64,000 bases of DNA from Desulfogranum japonicum DSM 18378 (GCF_000429945.1 NZ_AUCV01000021.1:45710-109709); one strand, 5' to 3'; positions 39,052-49,172 are shown, numbered from the stretch's first letter. Notes: generated by a model from the sequence alone, not told the origin. Program-made: numbers and translations.

Positions 39052-41694
39052 ATGAGCGAAACATCCCAACCAACCACGAGTAAGGAGGAGATGCCAGGCA
39101 AACAACGCAGTGAATGCGACAGCCCCCTGCTCTCTCCTGTTTCCCTGGCACTCTTGACTTTGATAGCCAGCCCACTGGCAGGAGGGCTGGCCTGTGCAAT
39201 GGTTTTTGCACGCCTGCAGAAAAAAATCCGCGCCGTTGTTGTCGCTACGCTTTCCCTTCTTATCATGCCACCAGTCTACGGACTGCTCATCTTCCAGCCC
39301 ATCAAGTGGTATTGGTCAAGCCTCGTGCTGATGGCGGTTCACATCTGTTGTACCGCCATTGTCTATATAAGCATGCGTAGAATCTACCTGGCTGATCAGG
39401 AACACTTTTGCATCCGTTTTTCTCCACGGAGACTACAGAAAAAATCGTATATTCTTGCAGGGATGTCAGGTGGCATGCTGTTCAGCCTTATCTTGGGCCT
39501 TGCCTGTTTGAGCATATATATACTGGCCAACGATCACCTTTTTGCCACCCTCATGCCTGTGGCTTTTAACGATGCCCAGGCCTTATCTTTATTGCTCACA
39601 TGTCAGCTTGTCTTGCTGCTTTCAGGTATCATTGCAGGGGGATACATGGGCAAAATCAGACTTCGCATTTCCCCACTGCAAACCGTTGGTTATGCTATAG
39701 CTCTTATCCTGATTGCCCTGACCTGGTTTTTCTTTCTGCAGCTGACCATCGCATTGCCCAGCTTCCAGGCTGGCCAGGCCAGCGGCAGAGGCTGGGGCGC
39801 TGACTCGGCCATCTTTTTTGCCATTAACCTTCTGATTGGATCGTGGTGGATTCCATTTCTGCTCCACTATTATCTGCGTCCGGAATCTGCTGCAGGCAAA
39901 GGATTTCGCCTTGTACAGGTCCTGGCCATCAACAGTTGCGCGGCCATCAGCCTTGCCATCGGCTTCGGCGCACCGACCAACTGGTTCAGTACAGCCGGTA
40001 AATTTTTCGAACAACACGGTCAGGTTTCAAAAGCACTGTGGTGTTATCAGCATGGCCTGGAGAAACAACCGAACCAGAGAATTGCAGGTTACCTCCAATT
40101 CCGGGCTGCGCTTCTGGCCCATAAACTTGGTGATGATCAGGCTGCAAAACATGGGTTTCAAAAAGTTGTAGCTCAGTATAATGTCAACCAGGAACTGGTA
40201 AAACGATCAAGCAGATATCTCGACAATCTTGAAATTGATTCTTCAGACCTGAAAAGAATTGTACTTCCCGGTGTTGAGACCCCGATTACCTTTAAAGATG
40301 CTTATTGTGTGCCCAATTCACTGGCACTGGTCCTCAACTTCTGGGGAGCAAAACTCTCAGCAACAGAGATCGGCCACAGCATTACCGGCCTGGGCCGGGG
40401 GACACTGACCGTAGACCAGGCATGGTATACAGACAGCCTGGGCTTTCGAAACGACTTTTTTCCCATGGCAACCCTGCAGGATATAAAAAATGTCATAGAT
40501 GCGGGTATGCCTGCGCTGGTGTATGTCCCTGGCCATGTGTTTGCCATTGTCGGGTATGATGAGCAGTTGAAAACGCTGGTCACATATGATGTCGCCACCC
40601 AGGATGTCTGGGTGGATTATTTCCAGGAAGATTTTGTCAAAGCCTGGAAAAAAGTCAACGCGACCCTTGCCCTTGTCTATCCTCAGGGTGAGGCATCCAG
40701 AGTACCCGCATCCTTGCGAAACAAAAGGGAAAAGATAAGTGATGCCTACCTCCATTATCACCTGCACTACCTTGACAGCCCTGACGGCTTTCCAAGCAAG
40801 GAACACCTGGAAATTGCACAAAGCCTGCACCCATCGTTTTTTCTACCATATGTAGCACTGATGGAATATTTTCCCAAGAGTCTGAACAAGCCACAGGTGC
40901 AGGAAAATGAAGTAAAAGCAATAAACAGCATCACCAATTTTTTTGCCCATGGGTTTGATGAAGGCGTGCATCTCTGGGGGCAAAGACACTACGAAGATTA
41001 TGCCGAATCCGACCAGAACTTTTATGCAAGCCTTACCTACCTTATATACCGAAACCACCTGGATGATGCCAAACAGGTAATCAATCAAGTCGAAGCCACT
41101 GGACTCATCAGTGACGAAACCAAAGGATTACGAGGTATGCTGGACCTGGCAAATGGAAATCTCCCACGCGGTGTGGAGAGACTGGAAAGCATCTATGAAC
41201 CGGACCTGGCCATTTATCAGGCCGCTGCTCAGATAGCCATGGAAAAATCAAGGGCAGCTGTGGCAAACCTGGTTAGGACAGTGGACAGCTGCACGTGCCA
41301 TTACCAGAGGGATCCGGTCGGCCCCCAGGAAAGCAACATTTCACGATTTAAAAGATCTCAGATGCTTCCATCCATGTATCGTCGTTTCCGGGACAGAAAA
41401 TATATTGTTGGGTTTGATCAATTCGGGTACCCGGCAACATACCTGGCTAATACACTCCTTCTTCAACAAAAGGAATATGGAGACAACTCCAAGGAATTGG
41501 AAGAGGCATGGACGGCATGGATACACTACAATCCTTTTGACTTTAAAGTTGCCAGACAACTGAGCACACTCCTGCAACAGCGTATTGCAGACGCTCCCAA
41601 GGGATCAAAAGCTGTCCACCAGTTGGAAAGACAGCTTCGCATTATAAACAAAAGGGAGCAGGCATACAGGGAATTGTATACAGCTGGGATGTAA
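39052..41694 (+). CDS. membrane-anchored C39-like cysteine peptidase with TPR repeats
   Basis: 880 residues. Six or seven membrane segments (about 25-320) precede a TPR-like stretch (330-400), a C39-type domain with Cys419 (DAYCVPNSLALVLNFWG), His495 (VPGHVFAIVGYD) and an Asp in VTYDVATQD, and helical repeats to the end. This is the same layout as the preceding gene but with an intact active site. C39 domains cut leader peptides after double glycine. No ABC transporter is attached and no substrate is visible. A PEP-CTERM gene lies convergent downstream. Confidence 0.7.
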   Translation: MSETSQPTTSKEEMPGKQRSECDSPLLSPVSLALLTLIASPLAGGLACAMVFARLQKKIRAVVVATLSLLIMPPVYGLLIFQPIKWYWSSLVLMAVHICCTAIVYISMRRIYLADQEHFCIRFSPRRLQKKSYILAGMSGGMLFSLILGLACLSIYILANDHLFATLMPVAFNDAQALSLLLTCQLVLLLSGIIAGGYMGKIRLRISPLQTVGYAIALILIALTWFFFLQLTIALPSFQAGQASGRGWGADSAIFFAINLLIGSWWIPFLLHYYLRPESAAGKGFRLVQVLAINSCAAISLAIGFGAPTNWFSTAGKFFEQHGQVSKALWCYQHGLEKQPNQRIAGYLQFRAALLAHKLGDDQAAKHGFQKVVAQYNVNQELVKRSSRYLDNLEIDSSDLKRIVLPGVETPITFKDAYCVPNSLALVLNFWGAKLSATEIGHSITGLGRGTLTVDQAWYTDSLGFRNDFFPMATLQDIKNVIDAGMPALVYVPGHVFAIVGYDEQLKTLVTYDVATQDVWVDYFQEDFVKAWKKVNATLALVYPQGEASRVPASLRNKREKISDAYLHYHLHYLDSPDGFPSKEHLEIAQSLHPSFFLPYVALMEYFPKSLNKPQVQENEVKAINSITNFFAHGFDEGVHLWGQRHYEDYAESDQNFYASLTYLIYRNHLDDAKQVINQVEATGLISDETKGLRGMLDLANGNLPRGVERLESIYEPDLAIYQAAAQIAMEKSRAAVANLVRTVDSCTCHYQRDPVGPQESNISRFKRSQMLPSMYRRFRDRKYIVGFDQFGYPATYLANTLLLQQKEYGDNSKELEEAWTAWIHYNPFDFKVARQLSTLLQQRIADAPKGSKAVHQLERQLRIINKREQAYRELYTAGM

Positions 41695-41770
41695 CATCAG
41701 AGTTTGAGCGGAACCGCCCAATATAAATCAGAAATCAGGGCAAACGCAAAAGTTTGATTTTTTTGTCCTA

Positions 41771-41803
41771 AAAAAAAGAGCAGAGCGTTTTTTCGCTCTG
41801 CTC
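41771..41803 (-). terminator. terminator of the PEP-CTERM gene
   Basis: Perfect ten-base arms GAGCAGAGCG (41778-41787) and CGCTCTGCTC (41794-41803) around a six-base loop, with A7 at the left edge, which is the T-run on the minus strand. It could also stop the plus-strand transcript. Confidence 0.9.
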
Positions 41804-41836
41804 AGGAGTGCCCAAAAAGATGAAAATGACAGGTCG

Positions 41837-42445
41837 TTACTTGCTGCGTTTTCTCCCAATGGCTGCAAGACCAACAAGACCTGCTCCGAACAGCATCATG
41901 GTTCCAGGCTCAGGAACAGAAGGGTTTGGATCGTCTCCAGAGGTTCCTCCTTCCCCTAAAGCATACACATTCAGGTGTGACAGAGACGGGGTCTGATCAC
42001 CAGGATTACTGAAACTGATGCTATAGGAACCGTCATAAGACCCTCCACCAAACGCTATGCTGACATCATTAAAAAAATACAAAGCAAAACTGTTTGAAGC
42101 TTTAATGGCTAACACCAGGTCAAGAGATGTTGCAGTGCTTCCTCCAGTCCAGGAAAGCGTATATTGACCGTATGAGTCGAGTAATAAATCAAATTCATAC
42201 CCCTGAAAATATGTATCGGAATCTCCTTCAGAAGAAGTAAGCAGGGTGTACGTATTACCACCGACAGATGAACTCCAATCGGTGTTAGCATCATTGCCTT
42301 CAAAAGGCCCAAAGGCATCACTAGCCTGATTACCATTGAGAAAAACGTCAAATAGACTCAAACTGGAACTGGCGCAGTGTGCCTGATGCACAAGACATAA
42401 CGACAAAACGGCAACTGCTAAAGCTGAAAAACTTTTTTTCATCAT
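41837..42445 (-). CDS. PEP-CTERM sorting domain protein
   Basis: 202 residues. Signal peptide 1-24 (ALAVAVLSLCLVHQAHC). The middle is a Ser/Gly/Asp-rich beta-type domain (WSSSVGGNTYTLL; YTLSWTGGSTATSLDLVLAI). The C terminus is canonical: VPEPGTMMLFGAGLVGLAAIGRKRSK, that is PEP motif, membrane span and basic end. It needs an exosortase, but the short exosortase at 28.6 kb has its own target with a different tail, so an EpsH-type enzyme is expected elsewhere. Confidence 0.9.
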   Translation of the reverse strand: MMKKSFSALAVAVLSLCLVHQAHCASSSLSLFDVFLNGNQASDAFGPFEGNDANTDWSSSVGGNTYTLLTSSEGDSDTYFQGYEFDLLLDSYGQYTLSWTGGSTATSLDLVLAIKASNSFALYFFNDVSIAFGGGSYDGSYSISFSNPGDQTPSLSHLNVYALGEGGTSGDDPNPSVPEPGTMMLFGAGLVGLAAIGRKRSK

Positions 42446-42844
42446 TGCCTCCTAAAAAACATTATCTGTTATCTTGAATCGAATTACGTCAATATACACC
42501 GCGAATTTATTGCAAAAATTACACCGGACCATCGTAACAACGACAAATTCATCTTACGCAACGCAATCCCCCGTGAAATCTACCGATACTGACAAACACT
42601 TACATGCCACCTCTCCATTTACAATTTTCCGCTCACCATATATTCATTTTTTCGGAAAAAAAATCCTGAAAAGAGTTTTTTTAAATTTTATCTGCTTGTT
42701 ATCAGCAGCACATGAGCCTGTACAAAGATAATCTGTACTGATTGCTCTTCAGGGCAATTTGTTACTCCAAGAGCTTTGGAGAATATGGTAAGGATATAAT
42801 ATACGCTGTCACCCTTAAGACTAACAACACATACATATTGCCCA
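42446..42844. other. divergent intergenic region upstream of rsmB
   Basis: About 400 bases between the PEP-CTERM gene and rsmB. AT-rich with runs of A and T near 42655-42690. No RNA gene or repeat recognised. It holds the promoters of both genes. Confidence 0.4.
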
Positions 42845-44200
42845 TTGACATCCAGAAAAAACACTCAATCCATCTCCGCAAGAACCCAGGCGTTGTGCAC
42901 GCTTGTCGACTGGCATGCAAGCCGAAAGCCCATAGAAATTTTTCTCAACCAGTACACAGCAGACCTTCCGCAACGGGATAAATCCATGACAAAAAATCTT
43001 GTTTTTGGTGTATTGCGGAATTTGCAGACCCTGGATCAGGTTATAAGCCAATATTCCAAACATCCGCTGGCCAAGATGAAGCCGCGGACTCTGGTGGCAT
43101 TACGTCTTGGGGTCTTTCAATTACTTTTTATGGAGCGCATCCCACAGTCTGCGGCTATCAATGAAACTGTCAACAGCCTGAAAATATCCCGTCAACCCAA
43201 ATGGCTTCTTGGTTTTACCAATGGACTGCTCCGAAATGTTTCCCGAAATAAAGATGTCTTGCTGGAGCAACTCCAAAAAGATACGCCAAACAACCACCCT
43301 GGATGGTTGACAGATCGATGGCAAAAACGATTTGGGAAGGAAAGCATGCAAGCGCTCTACACGGCCAACAACACCATCCCTAAAATCTGCCTGCGAGTCA
43401 ACACCAGTAATTGCAGCCGAACAGAACTCATGTCCCTGTTTGATCAAGCTGGAATACAGGCAAAGCTCTCTTCCCTGAGCCCCGAGGGTATACTCTTGGA
43501 AGAGCCTGAAAGTGTACCGAATTTACCTGGCTATACAGAAGGATTCTTTCAAGTCCAGGATGTTTCGGCACAACTTGCCACCCTGCTTCTCGAACCGAAT
43601 CGCCCGGGACAACGCTTTCTGGATGCATGTGCAGGCCTTGGTGGCAAAACCAGTCACATCGCCCAGCACCTCTGCCGGGACTCGACTCTTAGCGCCACAG
43701 AACCGGATAAAAGACGTTTTGCGCTGCTTCAAGAAAATCTAACACGCCTCACCCTGCAGGACCGTGTCCGGGCTGTACACTGTTCGCTCCAGGAACTGTT
43801 GCAGTCGCAGCCGCAACCTTTTGATGCCATCCTCCTGGACGCGCCCTGCTCAGGAACGGGTGTTATCAGACGCCAGCCCGATATTCGCTGGAATCGTTCC
43901 CTCGAGGATCTGACAGCATACCAAACAACACAACAACAGCTGCTGGAATGTTGCGCAAACCTGCTCAATCCCGGTGGCCGCATCGTCTATGCAACATGTT
44001 CTTTGGAAACAGAGGAAAACCAGGCCGTGGTGAATTACTTTCTGGCAAAGCATGATGATTTTACAATCCAGGATGCCAAACCATTACTCCCACCTGAAGC
44101 AAGGCATCTTGTAACAGCAGAGGGATTTTTTCATCCTCTCCCCCAGGAGCAGTGCGACGGGTTCTTTGCAGCTCTGCTTGTTCGATCACCTCTCTTGTAG
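42845..44200 (+). CDS. rsmB: 16S rRNA (cytosine(967)-C5)-methyltransferase
   Basis: 451 residues. An N-terminal NusB-like helical domain (about 10-140: RTQALCTLVDWH) precedes the SAM methyltransferase with FLDACAGLGGKTSHIA, LDAPCSGTGVIRRQPDIRWN (catalytic PC motif) and YATCSLETEENQAVV (second catalytic Cys). It methylates C967 of 16S rRNA. The likely start is a TTG at 42845 with no clear ribosome site. The first ATG, 141 bases later, would cut the NusB domain, so the exact start is uncertain. Confidence 0.88.
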   Translation: MTSRKNTQSISARTQALCTLVDWHASRKPIEIFLNQYTADLPQRDKSMTKNLVFGVLRNLQTLDQVISQYSKHPLAKMKPRTLVALRLGVFQLLFMERIPQSAAINETVNSLKISRQPKWLLGFTNGLLRNVSRNKDVLLEQLQKDTPNNHPGWLTDRWQKRFGKESMQALYTANNTIPKICLRVNTSNCSRTELMSLFDQAGIQAKLSSLSPEGILLEEPESVPNLPGYTEGFFQVQDVSAQLATLLLEPNRPGQRFLDACAGLGGKTSHIAQHLCRDSTLSATEPDKRRFALLQENLTRLTLQDRVRAVHCSLQELLQSQPQPFDAILLDAPCSGTGVIRRQPDIRWNRSLEDLTAYQTTQQQLLECCANLLNPGGRIVYATCSLETEENQAVVNYFLAKHDDFTIQDAKPLLPPEARHLVTAEGFFHPLPQEQCDGFFAALLVRSPLL

Positions 44201-44279
44201 TTTTCAACAACAATGCTTATAATCGCAATCCACAAATTCCTCCCACTTTATCATCTTTCATTTGAGGAGAATCCCGAAA

Positions 44280-44888
44280 ATGGCTGAAATACGATCAACA
44301 ATGGATCTGGTTATGGAAAGAGCCGCCCGCATGGGTAAGGCTTCCAGTCAAGATATATCAACGGAAAACTCAACCAAAAAAGGCATGCAGCTGGCAGCTG
44401 AATTTCTCAACGACTTGACAGCAGCTGGAAGTCAACCTCCACCACTCATGGAATCCCTTGAGCAGAGCCCAAAAGATGAACAGACTGCAATCCGCAAAGG
44501 GATGCTGGAAACATTAATGCGTAACATTTTCATTCCCCGCGATGAACTGGCTCAGACACGTATAGGCAAAGCTCTGCAGGGAATCATTGAACTCAGCGGT
44601 AATGCGCAGGATATTACTGCCATGTGCCAGGAACTGCAGACTGTCACAGGACAGTACACCACCCACCGGGATCAATATCGCGAGCAACTTAAACAGCAGA
44701 TGCAGATGCAAATAGAGCAAATTCTTGCCCAAAAAGGTATATCCAGTGAAGGCATGAATATAGACCCGACTATGGAACCACAATTTCAGGAGGAGTGGAG
44801 CAGAATCGAAGGAGAACTTAATGGGCAGTATGAACAGGCTCTGAACCAGTATCGTGATCAATTGAAACAGCGCCTGGGAGTTATCTGA
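44280..44888 (+). CDS. hypothetical helical protein
   Basis: 202 residues, start after GAGGAG. Glutamine- and methionine-rich helices (REQLKQQMQMQIEQILAQKG) point to a coiled coil in the C-terminal half. No signal peptide. Its stop overlaps the next start (TGATG), so it is coupled to the aminopeptidase gene. I do not recognise the family. Confidence 0.6.
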   Translation: MAEIRSTMDLVMERAARMGKASSQDISTENSTKKGMQLAAEFLNDLTAAGSQPPPLMESLEQSPKDEQTAIRKGMLETLMRNIFIPRDELAQTRIGKALQGIIELSGNAQDITAMCQELQTVTGQYTTHRDQYREQLKQQMQMQIEQILAQKGISSEGMNIDPTMEPQFQEEWSRIEGELNGQYEQALNQYRDQLKQRLGVI

Positions 44889-46000
44889 TGGGTGCAAAGA
44901 GCCTGCCTTCAACTCGTATCGCTCGCCTGCAGGCAAAGCTTAAACGGAAAAAATTTGACGCCGTTCTGATCAGCCAACCCGATAACCGCCGGTATCTCAG
45001 CGGCTATACCGCAAAAGACCATGGCATTCAGGAACCGGCAGGATTTCTCCTGATTCCGGCAAATGGCAAACCATATTTGCTTACGGATTCACGGTTTACC
45101 CTGCAGGCTGAACAGGAAACCAGTGGTTTTGAAATTGCCATCTATACCAAAGGACTTATCAAATTACTGAAAAAACTGCTGCCGCAGATAGGTGTACAGC
45201 GCCTGGCCTTTGAAAGCCATTACACCTTGCACTCCACCCATTCCAACATGCTCAATATGGGCCGAAAAATCTCTTTGGAGCTTGTTCCGACAAAGGATAT
45301 GCTGGAAAAGATGCGCCTGATAAAAACAGAAGAAGAACTGGCCCTGATTCGGGAGTCAACCCGTATTAACGAGCAGGTCTTTCAATCTGTATACCTCTCC
45401 ATTGAGCCAGGCATGACGGAACAGGAAGTCGCCCTGGCCATCGATTTAACCATGAAGGAAATGGGGGCTGAAGGGCCCAGTTTTGAAACCATTGTCGCCT
45501 TCGGCCCCAATGCTGCCAAACCCCATGCCGTTCCTGGGGATACAATCCTCCAATCAGGAGATATTGTACTCATTGATATGGGACTTATCTACAAGGGGTA
45601 TTGCTCAGATATGACCAGAACCTTTGTGGCAGGAAAACCTGATAATCAATATCTAGAGCGGCATCGCCTGGTGAGGAAAGCTCAGTTGGCCGGTATTGCA
45701 GCCCTCAAGCCAGGAGTGACGGGTCAAGAGGTTGACCAGGCAGCAAGAAAAATATTTGACGATGCCGGATATGGAAAAGCCTTTCAGCACAGCCTGGGAC
45801 ATGGCGTGGGAGTTGCCGTTCATGAAGAACCTCGCCTCTCTCCCTTAAGTCAAAGGACATTGAAGCCAGGTATGGTGGTTACCATTGAGCCTGGCATGTA
45901 CATTCCAGAATGGGGAGGTATCAGGCTTGAAAATATAGCCATTGTAACCCCGGATGGGTGCGAAGTGATTAACAAGGATACTACCTGCCTTGATCTTTAG
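44888..46000 (+). CDS. M24 family Xaa-Pro aminopeptidase
   Basis: 370 residues: a creatinase-like N domain (1-135) and a pita-bread C domain. Metal ligands are all present: Asp in LIDMGLIYKG and CSDMTRTF, His in HSLGHGVGVAVHE, Glu in IEPGMYIP and RLENIAIV. It removes N-terminal residues before proline. The stop codon TAG is the first part of a family 1 MITE end. Confidence 0.9.
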   Translation: MGAKSLPSTRIARLQAKLKRKKFDAVLISQPDNRRYLSGYTAKDHGIQEPAGFLLIPANGKPYLLTDSRFTLQAEQETSGFEIAIYTKGLIKLLKKLLPQIGVQRLAFESHYTLHSTHSNMLNMGRKISLELVPTKDMLEKMRLIKTEEELALIRESTRINEQVFQSVYLSIEPGMTEQEVALAIDLTMKEMGAEGPSFETIVAFGPNAAKPHAVPGDTILQSGDIVLIDMGLIYKGYCSDMTRTFVAGKPDNQYLERHRLVRKAQLAGIAALKPGVTGQEVDQAARKIFDDAGYGKAFQHSLGHGVGVAVHEEPRLSPLSQRTLKPGMVVTIEPGMYIPEWGGIRLENIAIVTPDGCEVINKDTTCLDL

Positions 46001-46026
46001 GGTCGCTGGAAATACAAATTACCCAA
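45998..46026. repeat. decayed end of a family 1 MITE-like element
   Basis: TTAGGGTCGCTGGAAATA followed by CAAATTACCC resembles the left end of the full copies. The matching right end is not seen. It supplies the stop codon of the aminopeptidase gene. Confidence 0.5.
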
Positions 46027-46084
46027 GACCCTTCATCGCCCCCAAAATTTTTGAGTTATCCAGCAATTGAATACAGAGGATATT

Positions 46085-46417
46085 ATGCGTTATTTTATGG
46101 TCGACGAAATCTCATTTCTGGAAAAAGATAACCTCGACAGCTACCTGAAACGAACTCTCAAACCCGGTTCACTGGAAGGGGTCTTTTTCCTTGAACTCCC
46201 CCAGGATCTTTACGGAGAAGCCCAGTTGGGACATGACGACTGCGCACCTTTCTACTTTTCAGTTATTCTGGAAGAGCGTTCCATCAAATTTGAACTGCTG
46301 GTTCGCAGTGCAGCAAATATGCATTGTTCCTGCATAGCCCAGGCTACTCCCGCCCAGAGACAATTTATTTTAGACTTTGCAGACAAGATGCTCAAAGAAG
46401 AAATGATCACAGCATGA
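46085..46417 (+). CDS. conserved hypothetical protein upstream of pyrF
   Basis: 110 residues, starting at the ATG after AGAGGA. A mixed alpha/beta small protein (MRYFMVDEISFLEKDNLDSY) with three cysteines near its end. Its stop overlaps the pyrF start (ATGA), so it is translated with pyrF. Family not recognised. Confidence 0.6.
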   Translation: MRYFMVDEISFLEKDNLDSYLKRTLKPGSLEGVFFLELPQDLYGEAQLGHDDCAPFYFSVILEERSIKFELLVRSAANMHCSCIAQATPAQRQFILDFADKMLKEEMITA

Positions 46418-47121
46418 AGAGAAACAGCATTCCACTTAACGAACGTATCATTTTCGCTCTGGATGTACCCACAGCTGAACAGGCCATTGAATTAGTGGAT
46501 CGCCTGGATGGACAGATTACCTCTTTCAAGGTCGGCATGCAGCTCTTTTTCGCTAGTGGCTGGAAAGTTGTAGACCATATCGCCGCACGTGGTGGAAAAG
46601 TAATGCTGGACCTGAAGCTGTATGATATTCCAGCCACCGTTCGCCTGGCCTTTGAACAATTTGCAGGCAGGGGAGTACATCTGGCCACGGTTCATGGGTA
46701 TACCCCTGTGGTGGAAGCGGCTCTGGAGGCAAAAACAGAAGTGCAGGTTCTTGCAGTCACAGTCCTGACCAGTTTTGGAGAACAGCAACTCCAGGAACTC
46801 AATTACCAGGGGACCATTGAAGACCTGGTGTTTGAAAGAGCAAATCGAGTGATAGGAACAGGATGCCACGGTGTGGTCTGTTCAGCACAGGAAGCCTCCA
46901 TGCTGCGAAGCAAAATCACCTCTGATTTTCTTATGGTTACGCCGGGCATCAGGCCTTCCGGTTCAGATAAAGGGGACCAGCAACGAATTGCCACCCCTGG
47001 CCAGGCCATTGCCGACGGAGCGGATTATCTGGTTATCGGGCGACCAATTCGGGACGCGGAAAATCCAGGCCAGATGATTGCATCCATTAGCAAAGAAATT
47101 GAAATGGCATTGAGTCGATAA
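46414..47121 (+). CDS. pyrF: orotidine 5'-phosphate decarboxylase
   Basis: 235 residues, normal length. The catalytic segment is VMLDLKLYDIP (Asp-Lys-Asp pattern), with IIFALDVP at the start and MVTPGIRPSG for phosphate binding near the end. Last step of UMP synthesis. A stable hairpin follows at 47128-47162. Confidence 0.93.
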   Translation: MKRNSIPLNERIIFALDVPTAEQAIELVDRLDGQITSFKVGMQLFFASGWKVVDHIAARGGKVMLDLKLYDIPATVRLAFEQFAGRGVHLATVHGYTPVVEAALEAKTEVQVLAVTVLTSFGEQQLQELNYQGTIEDLVFERANRVIGTGCHGVVCSAQEASMLRSKITSDFLMVTPGIRPSGSDKGDQQRIATPGQAIADGADYLVIGRPIRDAENPGQMIASISKEIEMALSR

Positions 47122-47127
47122 GAGAAT

Positions 47128-47162
47128 AATCCGATTTCCGGCAGAAGGCTGGAAATCGGATT
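47128..47162. terminator. hairpin after pyrF
   Basis: Twelve-base perfect arms AATCCGATTTCC (47128-47139) and GGAAATCGGATT (47151-47162). No T-run follows, so it may act as a 3' protecting hairpin or a bidirectional terminator with the convergent gene. Confidence 0.65.
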
Positions 47163-47242
47163 CATTCAGACGGGTCTCCCGGCAATGGAGCCTGCAATGC
47201 TGCAGTCCGCATTTTTCAGGAATGCTTTGAACTGCAACAATC

Positions 47243-48040
47243 TCAATTAACTTTCAGTTTGCCGCCCGTTCCCATTCCTCTGGGACCTGTAGCCTTCTGT
47301 GGCTTATAATTTTTGGTAGCCCGAACCAAATTGTTATAGGCATCTGTCATGGCAGCCAGAACCACTTTACCTTCCGGTGTCTTTTTATAGGCGCTCAATG
47401 CTCCTCCCATACTGCTGCCGAACATGCTGAACAAACCGCCAATATCCATGGAACTGCCGCTACCTTCTGCAACAACCACCTGAACTCCTGACCTGTTATC
47501 CACCAGTGTCAGCATGCTCTGTGCATCAGCAGTTTTCAAAGAACTCCCTATCGCAGCTCCAACACTGCCAAACATACCACCAAGGGCACCACCGATTCCC
47601 CCTGTATCATTACTGCCCACAAGCAAACTAGGCGTTACAGTATAATCCGCGGCAACTATCTGCCCTTTGCCAAAACTGCTCCCGGAACGAAGTTCACCTG
47701 ATTGCTGCAGTTGCCTCTCACGCTGCATGTGACCTAAACCTGCGCCACGTTCGACTACGACAAAACAGTTGCTCTGTTGAGCCAGCAGGCGAAGAGCTGG
47801 AACAGTGGACTGAATACCGTAACGTCCGAGTATAGAATACAGATTACCTGAATCCTCATTGACGGCAAGAGTGCCAAAAGGTTCACTGCAATGCTCAAGG
47901 GCAGAATTTGCATTGGTAGTATTTTCTCCACCTGCACTTCCGGTAACAACACTTTTAGATCCGGTTGTGCCCATACTTACTTGACTGCAAGCTGTCAGGC
48001 CGAAAAGGGCCGCGGCCAGCAGCACTGCTGATGCTTTCAT
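47243..48040 (-). CDS. CsgG/HfaB-like outer-membrane lipoprotein
   Basis: 265 residues. A lipoprotein signal (LFGLTACSQ, lipid Cys at residue 18) is followed by a CsgG-like domain: FVVVERGAGLGHMQRERQL, then a GQIVAADYTVTPSLL strand and a glycine-rich GGIGGALGGMFGSVGAAIG segment. CsgG forms a secretion pore for curli, and shorter relatives have other envelope roles. No csg genes are nearby. C-terminal basic tail KATGPRGMGTGGKLKVN. Confidence 0.75.
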   Translation of the reverse strand: MKASAVLLAAALFGLTACSQVSMGTTGSKSVVTGSAGGENTTNANSALEHCSEPFGTLAVNEDSGNLYSILGRYGIQSTVPALRLLAQQSNCFVVVERGAGLGHMQRERQLQQSGELRSGSSFGKGQIVAADYTVTPSLLVGSNDTGGIGGALGGMFGSVGAAIGSSLKTADAQSMLTLVDNRSGVQVVVAEGSGSSMDIGGLFSMFGSSMGGALSAYKKTPEGKVVLAAMTDAYNNLVRATKNYKPQKATGPRGMGTGGKLKVN

Positions 48041-48120
48041 ACTTTATCTCTCCTCTATTCAATAATAAGCCACAAAAACCAATGGCTCTAAAACGATGTA
48101 TAAACCAATACTGTTAACCG

Positions 48121-48261
48121 GTGTCTGTCCATAAATGAAGATTATCGTTGGAGAGCAAGACACCTTCAAAATTTTACCGCAGGCATATAGCAGACATTCC
48201 AAGGATAAAACTTTAAAGACAGCACAGCTACCCGGCGAAAAGACCATTTATGGCCAGGCAC
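48121..48261. repeat. MITE-like element family 2, copy A
   Basis: About 141 bp bounded by GTGTCTGTCCATAAATG and, inverted, GTGCCTGGCCATAAATGG. The inner right flank GAAAAGACC is shared with the copy at 50657-50741. No coding capacity. Confidence 0.7.
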
Positions 48262-49172
48262 TAACTGCAAGCTCATTGTAACCGTTGATCCAGCGGTCCG
48301 GATTCGTTCAAGCGAGTCTCTGCGCTATAGCTGACTATACCATGAGGGGTGATCGGGCCAAGATGCGGTACAGGAGAACAGTTCACTGTTACAGTATCAG
48401 CATTATTTAGGCTATATAAAAAATGCTGGACCGAACCTAGTCCATTTACGTGATGAAATCAAGATTTATCCCTAACTCTGACAAGTTAGAAATGCGGGAA
48501 CAATAATCCACTTCGCTATTTTCCCTTGTGCCGCAACGATAACTTGCATTCTCTTTCTGACGTATTTTACAGGGGCAAGGCATGGGTATACACCAGGTAT
48601 TCCTGGGATCAGGAAAACATAAAAAACGGCATAATCTCCTTAACGTGGCATAATACTATGCTTTCAACGACCTACAGCATCTAGGATGCCTGCCGTGAAA
48701 GCACTTTTTCCACCATACCTGGGCTATTTTCAAAAAAGCAATGCTCGCCATATCAACTCTATGGCTGTGCTTAATTTCCTGAATATGCCTGAACCTGAGA
48801 AAAAATAGCAACCTTCCGACAGCCCCCCTGGTAACATACAGATTTAATAACATTTTTCATATTTTTTCCTATTTTACCATCCTTTTCTTTGTTCCAGACC
48901 AAGGTGTGATACAATGCATAAGAGGCAAACGTACTGAGACTTTTTTTACGGTAAGTAACTCTAGACGACCATTTTTGCAGAAGTTCATTGTCCCCGTAGA
49001 CAGGCTACCAACAACATCTCTCGTTGATCGCTTATCTTTAAACAATTGCCTTTTGCTGAGCGTTTAGACCTCTTACTGTTAAAAATGACCAACGCCGTAT
49101 AAATTGCCCCTCCTCAGGATAATACTTTACGGCCTAGAGTTTCAGCTCATTTAACAAAGGAGGTTATCAGGT
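48262..49172. other. gene-free region
   Basis: About 900 bases with no supported gene. It contains small palindromes (GAACAGTTCACTGTTAC near 48377; AGCATT with AATGCT near 48401-48427) and no known RNA family. Strong AAAGGAGG at 49157-49164 belongs to the next gene. Confidence 0.5.
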
